DNA of 17,500 nucleotides, taken from assembly GCA_009663005.1 (NCBI GenBank), contig VIGQ01001494.1, positions 20,001 to 37,500 on the forward strand, given 5' to 3'. Position 1 is the first letter of the stretch, and each line of letters opens with the position of its first letter. Positions 1 to 9,432 of this stretch are shown in pieces. The notes below the pieces were generated by a model. It ran no database searches and was not told where the DNA came from. It worked only from the letters and a program-made list of their open reading frames with translations. The translations under genes and the position numbers were made by a program. This stretch comes from Actinidia chinensis (Eukaryota; Streptophyta; Magnoliopsida; Ericales; Actinidiaceae).

Positions 1-930
1 ACAGGTTGTGTATGTTAAAAATAAAAAAAAAATAGGATATTACACATCATTGTACTTGTAAAGTATGACTTTGTAGTAAATAAAAGTTGTGAATTAGTTA
101 TTGTTACAATGGTTGGGGAATGTACGATTAATTATGGTAATATTATATCTAGAGTACTATATGCACCCTTTATGAGGTGTGTACTTTAGCCACCCCTTGC
201 TTTGACAATAAAACAACAGTGAATAAGGGTAGAATATTTTGTTCAATGGCAGGCAGTTTCCTAAATGACATGGAAAAATGTTTAGTATACCATAGATCAT
301 TGATGATAAACTACAGTGAAATAGATGAACATAATTTCATAAATCTCTGCTACTTTGGGAGACAAAAAGTGGTTCGTAACACAACAGAATATTCGTATTG
401 TGGTGAAATGGTTCTCTTAAAGAAATGGGTTAATTCTATTTTGGACCCAAAAATTTTGTATTTTTTAATCTTTTACATGATTTCTTTAAATTTTGAAATT
501 ACCATTGAGGACATAAGGAAGCCCTAGATCTCTCTCACAACCAACTCACCAATTTACAAGCAATCACTCCTCAGACTTCTGTCCCCAACCGCCAGCACAA
601 CTGCCGCTTTTCCACCGCAAACCTCTCAAATTAGTTACTCCATCACTATTGCTGACACCCTTCCGTCAATCCTAGGCAATTAATCATCTTGGATTCATTT
701 CTGAATACGGACACGGACGAGAAGGGAGAGAACACGATAAAAAGAAATATTACATTTATAGGTTATTACTTTTATTTGTTGTACATTATGATTATTATAT
801 TATATATATTATGCATAGGGAAAACTTTTTCTTGAGATGAAGGCTTGTGGATCTCCATTCACTACCTATTAAATCAAAATAAAATAAAATAAAATATCAT
901 CTTCAATGGAAAACATATTAAATAGTAGCT
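1..930. other. AT-rich intergenic DNA
   Basis: No recognisable gene, RNA or complete mobile element is seen here. The stretch is AT-rich with short A and T runs. A 116-codon open frame at 177-527 lacks an ATG at its start and resembles no family I know; its length is within chance expectation for this composition. The motif ACGGACACGGAC at 707-718 recurs in part at 957-966. Confidence 0.6.
876..895. repeat. (AAAAT)4 microsatellite
   Basis: Four perfect tandem copies of AAAAT can be counted directly. This is a simple pentanucleotide repeat in AT-rich intergenic DNA, with no sign of function. Confidence 0.85.
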
Positions 931-946
931 TAGTGTTAGAACCCTA

Positions 947-962
947 GTCCGTCGACACGGAC
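947..962. other. 6-bp hairpin GTCCGT/ACGGAC
   Basis: GTCCGT at 947-952 pairs perfectly with ACGGAC at 957-962 across a CGAC loop. It sits at the left edge of the GC-richer block and overlaps the second copy of the ACGGACACGG motif. It may be part of a transposon end, but no partner end was found. Confidence 0.4.
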
Positions 963-3126
963 ACGGGTTGGTGTGTGACATAACTGCCAATTAGCACTAC
1001 ACCCTAAGAAAGGCATGAGGGAGGCATGCTAACAAGGGGGGTTTGTGGCGAATGTTCAAGGCACGATTGATGTGGAAGAGATGCAAGGTGCAAGTAGTAT
1101 TGTGCTCGAATGCATGACCTGTGGTTGTAAAAAGATGGGAATCAATTAGTTTTGTGGGGCATGGGTGAGGACCCAAGGCTGAACACTAGCATTGGGTAGG
1201 CAGTAGTGTTTAGCGTAGTTAGTAGTTATGCAGACAAGTAGCCAGAATCAGGTAGACTGGTAGTTTCATTTTGCAGGGAAATAGCAGGTTACTGGAATTG
1301 TGTCTAAGGACACTTGGAATTTACCAAAGCACTTAGGGGGACACTTGTCCTAGGTGTTTTTAAGCAGTTGGTGGTGGATTTCGTGGTAGCTTGTGTTAAG
1401 ACAGCATTCCCATAGGCAATTGGGGTGTCAATGCTTAAGACACGTGTCCTATACTAAATGGTTGTTATTAACTGGGATTGCTATTCTTACATTAGGTCAA
1501 GGGTGTAAGTTTTTGGCACCAAGGTTCTTGTGATCATTGACAAACGTAACCAATTAAATTCTTCAAATCTTCCAAGAACTTGTCCTTAAAACAAGCATCT
1601 GGCAAGAAGTTTCTGAGAAATATAACTTTGAGTGGAGGCACAGCGTGGAAGTCACAAACCAAAGTTGTTGATGCTTTACGTCAGAGGGAGATCCATAAAT
1701 ATGTTGCTTCTATGTCCAGAGGATCACAAACTTTTTGGGCTAGATTAAGGCAAGTGTTGAGTAAATTTAGGATTATCAAAAGTGTTTCAGATGCAAGCAG
1801 GGTGGTCAAGGGGGTCATTATGCCAGTATGGTGGAGATAACCTTCTCCTGCCAAAGAAATAGGTTATAGGGTCCATGTCAACGGGGGACTCAAAATAGGT
1901 ATACCAAATAAGGGTGAGAACTTGCCTACAACAGTTGTAAACAGTACTTAACCAACCACCACTTCTCTTTATTCGGATGAGAGAGAAATGCTCTAGTCGA
2001 ATCGTCGTCTATGAACACGTCGTTCGATTGGTGCGCTACGGGGAGGTAGATATATAGCACACCGATTACATCGTCAGCCAAGACGGTTTATGGAGTGATT
2101 AAAATAGGTTATCTACCGCTGAGAAACTGTGCCTGACCGTTGTTATTACTATGCATGAACGTTTTCCAAGCACATCCATGGTAGTGTACACTAAGTTTCC
2201 GCTCAAATAAATATTGATGAAGAAAGAAAACTGTATGAGGATGCCAAAGGGTGTTGAGCTCGACAAATCGATATAAAATTCTTCACAACAATCAAATGCC
2301 AAGTCTTGACTGATTTGTGACAAAATTTCACCCCTAATATGAGTCTAAAAACTGGGTTACCCCAAATCTGTAGGCAGGGAAGGGAAGGAGAAAGCTCGGT
2401 ATAGAAACATCGATTATGACCAAGCAGCACCTTAGGTCATGAGGTATTAAGGCATCACATCGGAGGTATGCAAAAAACACATGCGGCCAAGAATATCACT
2501 GAGGTCCTGAGGTTCGGCAAGGAACACCACCTAAGATCGAGATTCCTGTCCTATAAAATGTATGTGATGGAGCAAAAAATAGCCTAGAGCAGGTTTTTTG
2601 TATGAAAAGTCATGAAGGGACAGTTTCAAGCACGTACTTAAGTTGAATTTCTTCACAAACAAAACAACGATGAAGAGTAAGGAGCCCTTTTATTGCGGGG
2701 GACTTGGAGGTCTGCCAGCAAATTATAGGTCTCGCTTTCAAATTTTAGCGATTCAAGTGGTAGTAAATCAAGTCACTGAAAAATTTAAAATCTCAAGGAA
2801 GCAAGCTTACTAAGGAAATTGGCAATCGGAAGACCATCATAGTATCGAATTCAAAATAGTAAAGATATAGCCAAGTGGAGAGGGATTTTTGAATTTCAAC
2901 CTCATGTAGAATCCAATAGCCAGGATAGGAGTTGTTTTTGAAGAGAAAATGATGGGACCATCACAGTATCTGGATTTTGGGTCCAAGATATGAAAACTCA
3001 TATAAAAGATTTGTCTTAATCAACACTTGCTTGGACTGAGCTGGATGGATCTATTGTAGGAATTTTTATGCCCATGAAAAAACACCAGCAGACAAAAAAG
3101 AAGCGATAAAGAGTTCGAGTAAGAAA

Positions 3127-3133
<7 letters not shown>

Positions 3134-3160
<27 letters not shown>

Positions 3161-3189
3161 CAAACACCCCCAAAAAAAAAAAAAAAAAA
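3134..3189. repeat. Paired poly(A) tracts, A27 and A18
   Basis: A run of 27 A (3134-3160) is followed by a short spacer containing five C, then 18 A (3172-3189). On the minus strand this gives poly(T) and a spurious phenylalanine-rich open frame across 3020-3259. The tract could be the tail of a retroposon on the plus strand, but no element body or target duplication is visible, so it is best treated as low-complexity sequence. Confidence 0.8.
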
Positions 3190-3741
3190 TGGGCAACACA
3201 GTTCTAGATCTCCCCACAGAGAGACTTATACAAAAAATCTTACTTGGGCACCCTACCAAAACCCACCTGTCAATGGGGGACGAACAGCATTAAGTTTCAC
3301 GACACATTCTAACAAGCAATCTCAACATTAACTGATCAGACCATCAAAAAATCAAAATCGAATAGAAAAATATAGACCCAAAGTAGAGAATCAAAAAAGT
3401 AGATGCAATGAAAGATAGGTATTGCAGAAAATTCTAAACTGGAACACTGAAAGAATGGTATTGCGAAATTTCTAAAAAATGGAAACTCACAATGATTGGT
3501 CTTCAGATATGAAGGACAAAATGGTAATCACTAGATAGCATCAAAAACGGCAATCTGAAGGACAGAACAGTTCACAATTTGGAAATGCATATACTTTCTC
3601 TTTCTACAGTCTCAAAATGCAAGGTGAATAGGTCTAGGGAAGGCCAACTATTTTACAAGAAGGTCCAAAGGGCAAGTTTCCGCCAATCAGGCTCTAAGGG
3701 CACTCATCTTCCGCACTAAAATTTCACTTCGAGCGAGTGTT

Positions 3742-3818
3742 CTAAAGGTAGGGCACAGATCAACGTAGATGAGTTCTTTCCAAAAAACAGTGCTAAAGGT
3801 AGGTGGCGCGCTTTAGCA
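3742..3818. repeat. CTAAAGGTAGG direct repeat with CTTTAGCA hairpin
   Basis: The 11-mer CTAAAGGTAGG occurs at 3742-3752 and again at 3793-3803. The second copy is part of a perfect 8-bp inverted repeat, TGCTAAAG at 3791-3798 and CTTTAGCA at 3811-3818, around a GC-rich loop. Clusters of inverted CTAAAG/CTTTAG units joined to GGCGC are typical of subterminal repeats of plant CACTA (En/Spm) transposons. The CACTA terminus itself was not found nearby, so the assignment is inference. Confidence 0.35.
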
Positions 3819-4203
3819 TACGCTACCCGAACCGCGCTACAAGCAAATCAGATATGACGCGTGGCACCGAAAGTCAAAACAGGGAAAAAGACAACATAAA
3901 GGATAGTGAGGAGACAACTTGCAGCCACAGACAAGCTTCATCGCAGAATCTTCTCCATTACTAAAAAATCAGTAGCCAAACCAACTCACATGACCTATGC
4001 AACGATGAATTAGCTCATGCAAGTTGAGGGATAATTGTAAAGGGATTAAAATATCAAGTACTATGGCGAGCACCTATGCCGGGATATTGCTCTATAGCAA
4101 GCTCGGCAAGGAATCCCAAGGCATGTCGTGGGGTAACTTGCACAGCCAAAGTTCTCTACCAACGCCACGCTTGGATCCCAAATGTTGACGACGTGATAAG
4201 TTA

Positions 4204-4217
4204 GGTATCAGCATTCT
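4204..4217 (+). other. Degenerate tRNA-iMet primer-binding-like site
   Basis: The sequence GGTATCAGCATTC resembles the plant LTR-retrotransposon primer-binding site TGGTATCAGAGC, with one leading base changed and AG lost after CAG. The context just upstream (GATCCCAAATGTTGACG, then GTGATAAGTTA) also resembles the LTR-to-leader junction of Ty3/Gypsy elements. It is too short and altered to be decisive. If real, the LTR would end just upstream and the internal region would run to the right, yet no gag frame follows. Confidence 0.28.
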
Positions 4218-4430
4218 TAGGGGGTATGATTGGAGTTAGCGCCTACTCACCACAAGTAATGAAATTTTCCTTTAAAAAACGACAGAGGTATGCATGCCTT
4301 GATAGGATTCTCCAGATACATGGTGCAACCAAGGCTGGCCCCGACATTTGGGTTGCCTTTAGCCGATCCCAATATAGTTACCCTCGTACTATAATGCATA
4401 AAAAAAAGTCATACAAGTTATAAGGAAAAA

Positions 4431-5059
4431 TCAAAAAATTAAGATAACATTATGTTTTAACTGAATTACATCAAAAAAATCAAATTAAAATGTAACCCTA
4501 TTTCATCGGTTATGTGCCTTATGATTAGCAAAATCTCATTCTCGTCATAGTACCTACGGAATAAAAGCGATGAGATATCTCAAGCCATTAACTCTATTTT
4601 CAGCAACGTCAACAATAATTAAAGGTTTGTTAAAAAATAGATTGAGAGATCGCAGCACTAACCCTCTGGTTTCATTACATCCATTTCACTATCCAATTAT
4701 AAAAAAGGTAATATTGAAATTTGCCATATAAGAAAACAAACAAAAATAAAAAAATTCTATTAGACTGAATTTTCCATATAAGCTAAATTCTATTCACTTA
4801 TATTAGACTGATTTTGAATATTAGATAAAATTCTTAATTCTCTTTCATCACAAAGGGTTCTATGAAAAGAACAAATAAAAGTATTCAAGTACATACTTTT
4901 GGCTTCTAAAAATTCCTTTCCCTTGTGAGTACCGTTCTTAAAAGCACCCGTTCAGCCAGTACTACACATTTGGGTAAATTCACCAATGTCCTTATAGTTT
5001 GACCAGGATGCAATTTGCTTATAGTTTTAATTTGAATAATAGTAAACCCTATATTTTTT
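4431..5059. other. AT-rich intergenic DNA
   Basis: About 630 bases with no gene, RNA or transposon end that I can support. There are short A and T runs and stop codons in all frames. Confidence 0.6.
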
Positions 5060-5157
5060 AAAAAAAAAAATGTAGGGTCTGATGTTGCCCTCCTGACCTT
5101 GGGAGAGTGCCCAAGCCTATTGGCTTACTGAGTTACCCAGGCCTGGCCTGAGTGCAA
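5060..5157 (-). mobile_element. tRNA-derived SINE candidate with poly(T) tail
   Basis: Read on the minus strand, the segment contains TAACTCAGTAAG, close to the tRNA gene A-box TRGCNNAGTNGG. An anticodon-arm-like stem follows, CTTGGG paired with CCCAAG (plus 5098-5103 and 5110-5115). Then comes a GG...CATCAGACCC stretch in the B-box position, which matches the B-box poorly. The segment ends in eleven Ts (plus-strand A run 5060-5070). This order, tRNA-like head, short body and T tail, is that of poly(T)-tailed plant SINEs. It is not a working tRNA, because the acceptor and T arms do not pair. No clear target duplication was found, and the 5' end is approximate. Confidence 0.45.
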
Positions 5158-5945
5158 CAAGACACATCCATGGCCCATCTTTGTGCCAATCTATAAAGAT
5201 GGATACTCAAATTCATTTTCCAAAGAAATAGAAAGAAGCATCAGTCATTATGAAAATAGCATACAACCTACAAGAAGCAGTGACGAACTGTCTTGCTTTG
5301 TTCCTTCATGAGGGGGGGGAGTGTACAGATATACCTCAGCAAAAATGGACCAAAAAGGAAAAGAGGAGGTCGAGAAAAAGGATTTAGCAAAGTGTATAAA
5401 TATTAAATCTATAAACGTTGTCCCAAACCTACGTTTTATCTCATTCTTAACCCAAAGGCTACGTTGAATCCTGTATTGTGAGAGAAAAGAATAAAAATAA
5501 AAAGGAAACAACGAGATAAATTCTGAAAAAGTCCATAATACTAAATAAAGTACTAACGAAACATATTAAATGTACATGGTTCCATTATTTTAGTCATGAG
5601 GTCATCCATGTGTTGGCATCATACATGCAATAGGTAATGTCATGTGGACATTTAGTATAACTAGTTCGTAAAACGATTTTGCACATGTAGCACTGCTAGT
5701 ACAATTATTTAACCTTGATGGGGGGACAACAGTTATATATCAACCTTGATGGATGAAAAAAAGCATCCAAAAGACAATCGAAGGATTTCCAGCATAAACA
5801 CAAACTATAGAGGATTAAGACACGACTAATTTTTGAAAGAAAAATCAATGACAATCAAATATGGAAATACTAATTTTAATAGCTACGGTAACAACATCAT
5901 GGTTCCTTACTATAAAGGACACCAAAGCTAAGCTTAAGAAAACCT
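5158..5945. other. Intergenic DNA with a G8 tract
   Basis: No gene can be supported in these roughly 790 bases. A run of eight G lies at 5312-5319. A minus-strand open frame across 5248-5511 is rich in Phe, Ser and Tyr from the A-rich plus strand and has no recognisable domain. Confidence 0.55.
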
Positions 5946-6106
5946 AAGGTGTAGTTGGATCAAGGATTTGGTGAGTAAAAAAAAGAGAATAGGAAATAAA
6001 AAGGTAGATGATCTAATGATTTCGAATGATGAATCGTGTAATGTAACGTTTTCGTTTTATTTTTATTTTATTTCTCTCACCAAATTCGGTATTCCATACA
6101 GCCTTA
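5946..6106. mobile_element. Small MITE with about 30-bp terminal inverted repeats
   Basis: The left end reads AAGGTGTAGTTGGATC, then GGATTTGGTGAG. The reverse complement of the right end reads AAGGCTGTATGGAATAC, then GAATTTGGTGAG. The two match imperfectly over about 30 bases, best in the shared ATTTGGTGAG. The interior is AT-rich and non-coding and the whole is about 160 bp, a usual MITE size. Both ends abut TA, and TAA/TTA overlap the termini, so a TA or TWA target duplication (Tc1/mariner-like or PIF/Harbinger-like) is possible but ambiguous. The ends are diverged, so the copy is old. Confidence 0.6.
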
Positions 6107-6525
6107 ATTGAAGAGACTTCATTTGAGATGTTAACATTAAGTGATTTTATGGCTAATGCAAAAATAATTCCTATAGTTTTCTAGACTTCGCTTTTGGTTT
6201 TTCCCTACATTTTAAATCCCGCAATTTTAGCCTAATATCATCGGATTACCAAATAGGAGTTGCCTATTTCTAGATAAGTATAATAGTTGTATCTCGGAAC
6301 AAACGCCAGCCACAACAAGCACCAATAGTGGGGCGTTACCGGTTTAAGGACACTGAATTCAATCAGCCCTCCAATTTTGTTTTGTATTTTGTTTCAATTT
6401 ACGTATTCTAAATTCAGTCATGTTTGTTGTAATGTATCAGTTCAGGTAATTTTTCCGAATAGCTAACACTATCAGTATCTTAATCATAGAATTTAGGTGC
6501 TTTATGAGGTTATTTGTTTGTCGTG
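6107..6525. other. AT-rich intergenic DNA
   Basis: About 420 bases without a supported gene or repeat. The short GC-richer patch near 6300-6350 shows no motif that I recognise. Confidence 0.55.
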
Positions 6526-7012
6526 CTTTAGGGCTCCATTTGATATAATCATGGTTGTATCAAGGAATTTGTATGGTTTGGTCGGTGGTATTTTTAAAAT
6601 TCATTTTCGCGGACACTTTCTAAATAATTCGTTTCGTTGGCAAATTTTAAATCTTGTGTTCGAGATTTTCGAAAAAAAGAATCCCTTTTTAAAGACAAAA
6701 ATCACAAAATATTTTTAAATTCTTGAAAAATATTTCCGCTTCCTCAAAAATAAATATATACTATATATGAAAAACCAAAGAGTGTTTCAGGATTACGTGA
6801 TGAAAAATTCAGTTGAACTTGAAAAAACCAAAATATATTTTAAAATCTTGAAAAATATTTCCGACTCAAAATAAATACTATATGAAAACAATGAGTGTTC
6901 AACGATACTCTGATGAAAAATGTCAGATGGAAATTACTATAAAGTTCAACCGAAATTTTACCAATAAAACAACAGTTTTATGCAAAATTTACCAAATCCA
7001 CACTCTAAAGCT
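6526..7012. mobile_element. Possible inverted-repeat element around a tandem duplication
   Basis: The left end GCTTTAGGGCTCCATTTG faces CCAAATCCACACTCTAAAGC on the right, whose reverse complement starts GCTTTAGAG and later has GGATTTGGTA. The outer seven bases and the ATTTG core agree; the middle does not. The left end also resembles the terminus of the element at 8450-8658 (GGGCTCCGTTTGG). No coding is seen inside. The match is weak enough that chance or a truncated relative of the 8450 family remains possible. Confidence 0.27.
6706..6935 (+). repeat. Diverged 125-bp tandem duplication
   Basis: Two head-to-tail copies, about 6706-6820 and 6830-6935, share the landmarks TCTTGAAAAATATTTCCG (6721 and 6846), then ATACTATAT, GAGTGTT and TGATGAAAAAT in the same order. 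The offset at the first landmark is exactly 125 bases. Substitutions and small deletions separate the copies, so the duplication is not recent. It is non-coding. Confidence 0.75.
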
Positions 7013-7285
7013 TGGCCTTTAGCGTTTTGGTGGCCAGCGTGGAAACAGCCATTCTATAATGTGCCAGATGCATACCACCTTGCCATTCCCAAAGCTCGTT
7101 TTTAGTTTGGGGGTGAAGAGAAGCTTGAGTCTCCGACCGAGTCGCGAGCAAGATCCAATTCATTATCTGCCTTTTTTATGTTTATAGGAAGAATCAATAT
7201 CATTTTTATCTGAGTGTTATTGAATAAGAAGAAAACGATGTTCGTCCACGGAATCAATTCAATTACCCAAAAAGACAAAAATGAA

Positions 7286-7380
7286 CGAAACACAACGACA
7301 CCAATTAACACCCCACTTCAACCCTAAAAGACAAAAAAAACCGTGAAACACGAGTACACCAATGACACGCATGCACTCAT
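7286..7380 (+). repeat. Repeat doublet, first locus (about 60-bp unit)
   Basis: Two units carry the theme GAAACACGA-TACACCAA-TGACACC: a diverged one at 7286-7320 (CGAAACACAACGACACC) and a closer one at 7343-7380 (GTGAAACACGAGTACACC). Each is followed within tens of bases by CTAAAAGA. The same doublet recurs in direct orientation at 7969-8063. Read on the minus strand the unit begins GGTGTCATTTGGTGTA, like the GGGGTGTCAAT ends of a common plant hAT-like repeat. That family link is inference. Confidence 0.55.
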
Positions 7381-7458
7381 TAGCTAAAAGAAAACAAAGC
7401 CTCAACAAATCCTCCATTCGCCTCAATCTGATTAAGTCCCCTTCTAAAGCCTCAACCC

Positions 7459-7576
7459 CAAAACAGTTTTGACCAAACGGTTTTTTGCCAGATCGACCAG
7501 GACCGTTTTTTCAAGCGCCGTCGACAGTTCTACCGATTTCGAACTAGCTGGGTGAATCCGAGTTTTAAAAACCATT
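7459..7576 (-). mobile_element. Truncated MITE relic (TTTTTAAAACTCGG end)
   Basis: On the minus strand the right edge reads AATGGTTTTTAAAACTCGG and runs into sequence with scattered GGTAG, AACGGTC and CGATCTGG motifs. This resembles the terminus of the element at 11744-12168 (AATGTTTTAAAAATCTG, then CGG-rich DNA). The opposite end, near AAAACAGTTTTGACC, has no matching terminus, so the copy appears truncated. Membership in the same or a sister family is inferred from the terminal pattern only. Confidence 0.33.
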
Positions 7577-7968
7577 GTAACATCAATGTCTCATGTCAGA
7601 GACTCAGAATTATTATTTTTTTGCCTTTTAAAGTTTATTACAAACAAACACATAAATATTTACTCTTTAACCTAAAGACAAAAATGCGCCTACCAAATTT
7701 CCATTGTCACAGTCTGATAGACCTATCTTCAAATTTCAATACGTCAATTAAAATTATAATATATAAAATTTTGGTCTAAGTTATAAAAATTCCCTAAAAA
7801 ACCTCAAAAACTGAAATGGTTTGAATTAGTTATTAAAAAATAAAATTACATCAATAGCCATCCGGAGAAAGCATCAAAAACACAGAGATACTTTCATAGT
7901 TTTCACGAAATGGCCAAGGAGGAATCAATCCAAACATAACCTAGAAACACCGATGGTAAAAAAGTAAG
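7577..7968. other. AT-rich intergenic DNA
   Basis: I see nothing supportable here. An open frame starting at 7552 is rich in Asn, Ile, Lys and Phe from base composition and shows no domain. Confidence 0.55.
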
Positions 7969-8063
7969 ACGAAACACGATACACTAAATTGACACCCACT
8001 CAATATCTAAAAGATATAAAAATGACCTAGAAAACACGAATACACCAAATGACACCCCTCGAA
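7969..8063 (+). repeat. Repeat doublet, second locus (about 60-bp unit)
   Basis: Units at 7969-8008 (ACGAAACACGATACAC) and 8029-8063 (AAAACACGAATACACC) each continue into GACACCC and then CTC. CTAAAAGA lies between them, the same order as at 7286-7380 about 680 bases upstream. The last unit ends GACACCCCTCG, the best match to a hAT-like terminus. Confidence 0.6.
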
Positions 8064-8449
8064 TACAAAAATTGATGGTTTGTTTACTATTTGTTGATTT
8101 GTTTGTTTTTACCTTTTCTGTTATGTCGGAAAAAGAATTGATATATATTTTTTCAGAAGATTAAATTAACAAAAAGGCAAAATTCTCTTTACAATGAAAA
8201 GGCCATAAGAGTCCAAACGGTGTGTAAGAGATGGCAGTTATGTGTCTCAAGTGCGAAGAGGGCATCACTTGGGCCATGGGAATAACAGTGATTGCTATTA
8301 GTACTAAATTTCATGGTTAAATGAATTATGTAAGAGTCTATGAAAATGATATCAAGTTTAGTTTGTAAATTTGTCGAAAATGCTGATAACAACATAGTTT
8401 GAATGATATAAATGTATGACTACAGGGCCATGTGGTTTAAGGTTGTTAG
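8064..8449. other. Intergenic DNA
   Basis: There is no supported feature in this stretch. A minus-strand open frame at 8189-8395 has no ATG-proximal context or domain that would suggest a gene. Confidence 0.5.
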
Positions 8450-8658
8450 TTAGGTTCCATTTTGGAAATCAAAACTTATTTGAGTTTTTCTGTGATTTTT
8501 TTTTAATTTTTAGACATTTTTGCTTTTTTACTTTTAATTATTGTTTTTTTAATCTAAAAATAGAGTCGAAAATCAAAACAAAAAATCAAAAAAACTTCAC
8601 TTTTTTAAAGTAAGCTTAAAAAAAGCTTGGTTTTAATCATTACCAAACGGAGCCCTAA
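8450..8658. mobile_element. MITE with GGGCTCCGTTTGG-type termini
   Basis: The left end reads TTAGGTTCCATTTTGGAAAT. The reverse complement of the right end reads TTAGGGCTCCGTTTGGTAAT. These imperfect inverted termini, plus AAAAC further in on both sides, bracket 209 bp of very A/T-rich non-coding DNA with T runs on the left and A runs on the right, so much of the element could fold back. TA lies directly outside both GG/CC ends, consistent with a TA target duplication, but no longer duplication is visible. An open frame through 8416-8613 is an artefact of the T-rich left half. Confidence 0.6.
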
Positions 8659-9185
8659 TGTACAAATGTAGTTAACATATATATTTGTCATTTGAGAACA
8701 AATGGAAGAAATAAAGTATGAAAACTTGACATCTTGCATACCGTTGGTTAACTTGGGTCCATTTGAGAATTACGCATGTTTTGTACTTAGATACTGTTTA
8801 AATATGAAATTAATGGATACTGGATTGCCATAGTCCTGAAATTTTTATTATATTTGAAATTGCAGTAAATTTTATGTATGCAATTCATGGATAAGATTAA
8901 ATCGTATATTTTATTTTTTGAATAATATTTTTTTAGGATGAAAATATATATTTGAAAAGGTGATCAGCACCAATCGTTGCATGAGAAGACTAACTGTATT
9001 TGTCTCTTCGTCGTTATTGGTTCTATATTTACATCTCAAAAGTGTTGTAGATCAATTGGTGGCACCCTTCCATTTAAATGAATGGGTATGGCTGTGAAAT
9101 TAAAATCAAGGGGTTGTGAACGTAAAGTGCTGCAGCGAAACGAGGCTTATTGACAAATCGATCTTCATGAATCAGTCCAAAGAAG
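8659..9185. other. AT-rich intergenic DNA
   Basis: About 530 bases without a supportable gene, repeat or RNA. Stop codons occur in all frames. Confidence 0.55.
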
Positions 9186-9344
9186 ATGCAAATGGACAAC
9201 ACAAAGCCGTGTAAAGTTTGCAAGCAGAAATTTCTGGGTTATTTCAGGCACGTCAGTGGTAGTGGTGTTGTGTTGGTGCCATTTCACCCTCTTGTAATGT
9301 TTATATCTAAAAAAGTTGTAGTATATATGCTCCTACTCCCCTAG
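9186..9344 (+). CDS. Unrecognised 52-residue open frame with CxxC
   Basis: An ATG at 9186 opens a 52-codon frame that begins MQMDNTKPCKVCKQKF and ends in a TAG just before the GA-rich tract. Residues 9-12 form a CxxC pair like half of a zinc knuckle, but no second Cys or His pair follows at the right distance. The last 25 residues are hydrophobic (GVVLVPFHPLVMF, VVVYMLLLP). A TGA lies in frame 18 bases upstream, so it cannot extend leftwards without splicing. No known family matches. It may be a chance frame or the first exon of something that no longer exists. Confidence 0.13.
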   Translation: MQMDNTKPCKVCKQKFLGYFRHVSGSGVVLVPFHPLVMFISKKVVVYMLLLP

Positions 9345-9386
9345 GCCACATAATTAAATTAAAAAAGAAATACAAAAACTGAAAAA

Positions 9387-9432
9387 AGAGAGAGAGAGTG
9401 GGTGGAGAGAGAGAGAGGGGGGGGGGGGGGGG
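9387..9432 (+). repeat. GA microsatellite joined to G16
   Basis: An interrupted (GA)n tract runs directly into sixteen consecutive G (9417-9432). Further G runs of six (9463-9468) and five (9476-9480) follow. The G-rich strand could form a G-quadruplex, and such runs are prone to length change and to sequencing error. Confidence 0.85.

Larger units (their letters stand above)
935..4430. mobile_element. GC-richer block, probable decayed retroelement DNA
   Basis: By eye this block, especially about 960-1560, 1980-2560 and 3660-4400, is richer in G and C than the DNA on either side, and its wording resembles LTR or leader sequence of plant Ty3/Gypsy-type elements. No gag, protease, reverse transcriptase or integrase motif can be read in any frame. 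The only structural hint is the primer-binding-like site near 4204. I could not find a pair of long terminal repeats by eye, so boundaries are approximate and the class is inferred. A non-autonomous or LARD-like element, or several stacked fragments, are alternatives. Open frames at 1580-1840, 2099-2430 and 4226-4423 inside it show no family features. Confidence 0.3.

Noticed and set aside
177..527. 116-codon plus-strand open frame
   Set aside because: It begins at GTG with no upstream ATG in frame, matches no family I know, has AT-driven composition, and its length is expected by chance in 17.5 kb of six-frame AT-rich DNA.
1580..1840. 86-codon frame ending VIMPVWWR
   Set aside because: It shows no gag, coat or other domain; it starts at a TTG and lies in decayed repeat-like sequence.
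3020..3259. Minus-strand phenylalanine-rich frame
   Set aside because: It is the translation of the A27 and A18 tracts.
4226..4423. 65-codon ATG frame after the primer-binding-like site
   Set aside because: The position would suit a gag start, but the peptide has no gag or zinc-knuckle features and stops after 65 residues.
5071..5150. Intact tRNA gene on the minus strand
   Set aside because: A-box and anticodon-arm similarity is present, but acceptor and T arms do not pair and the B-box is poor.
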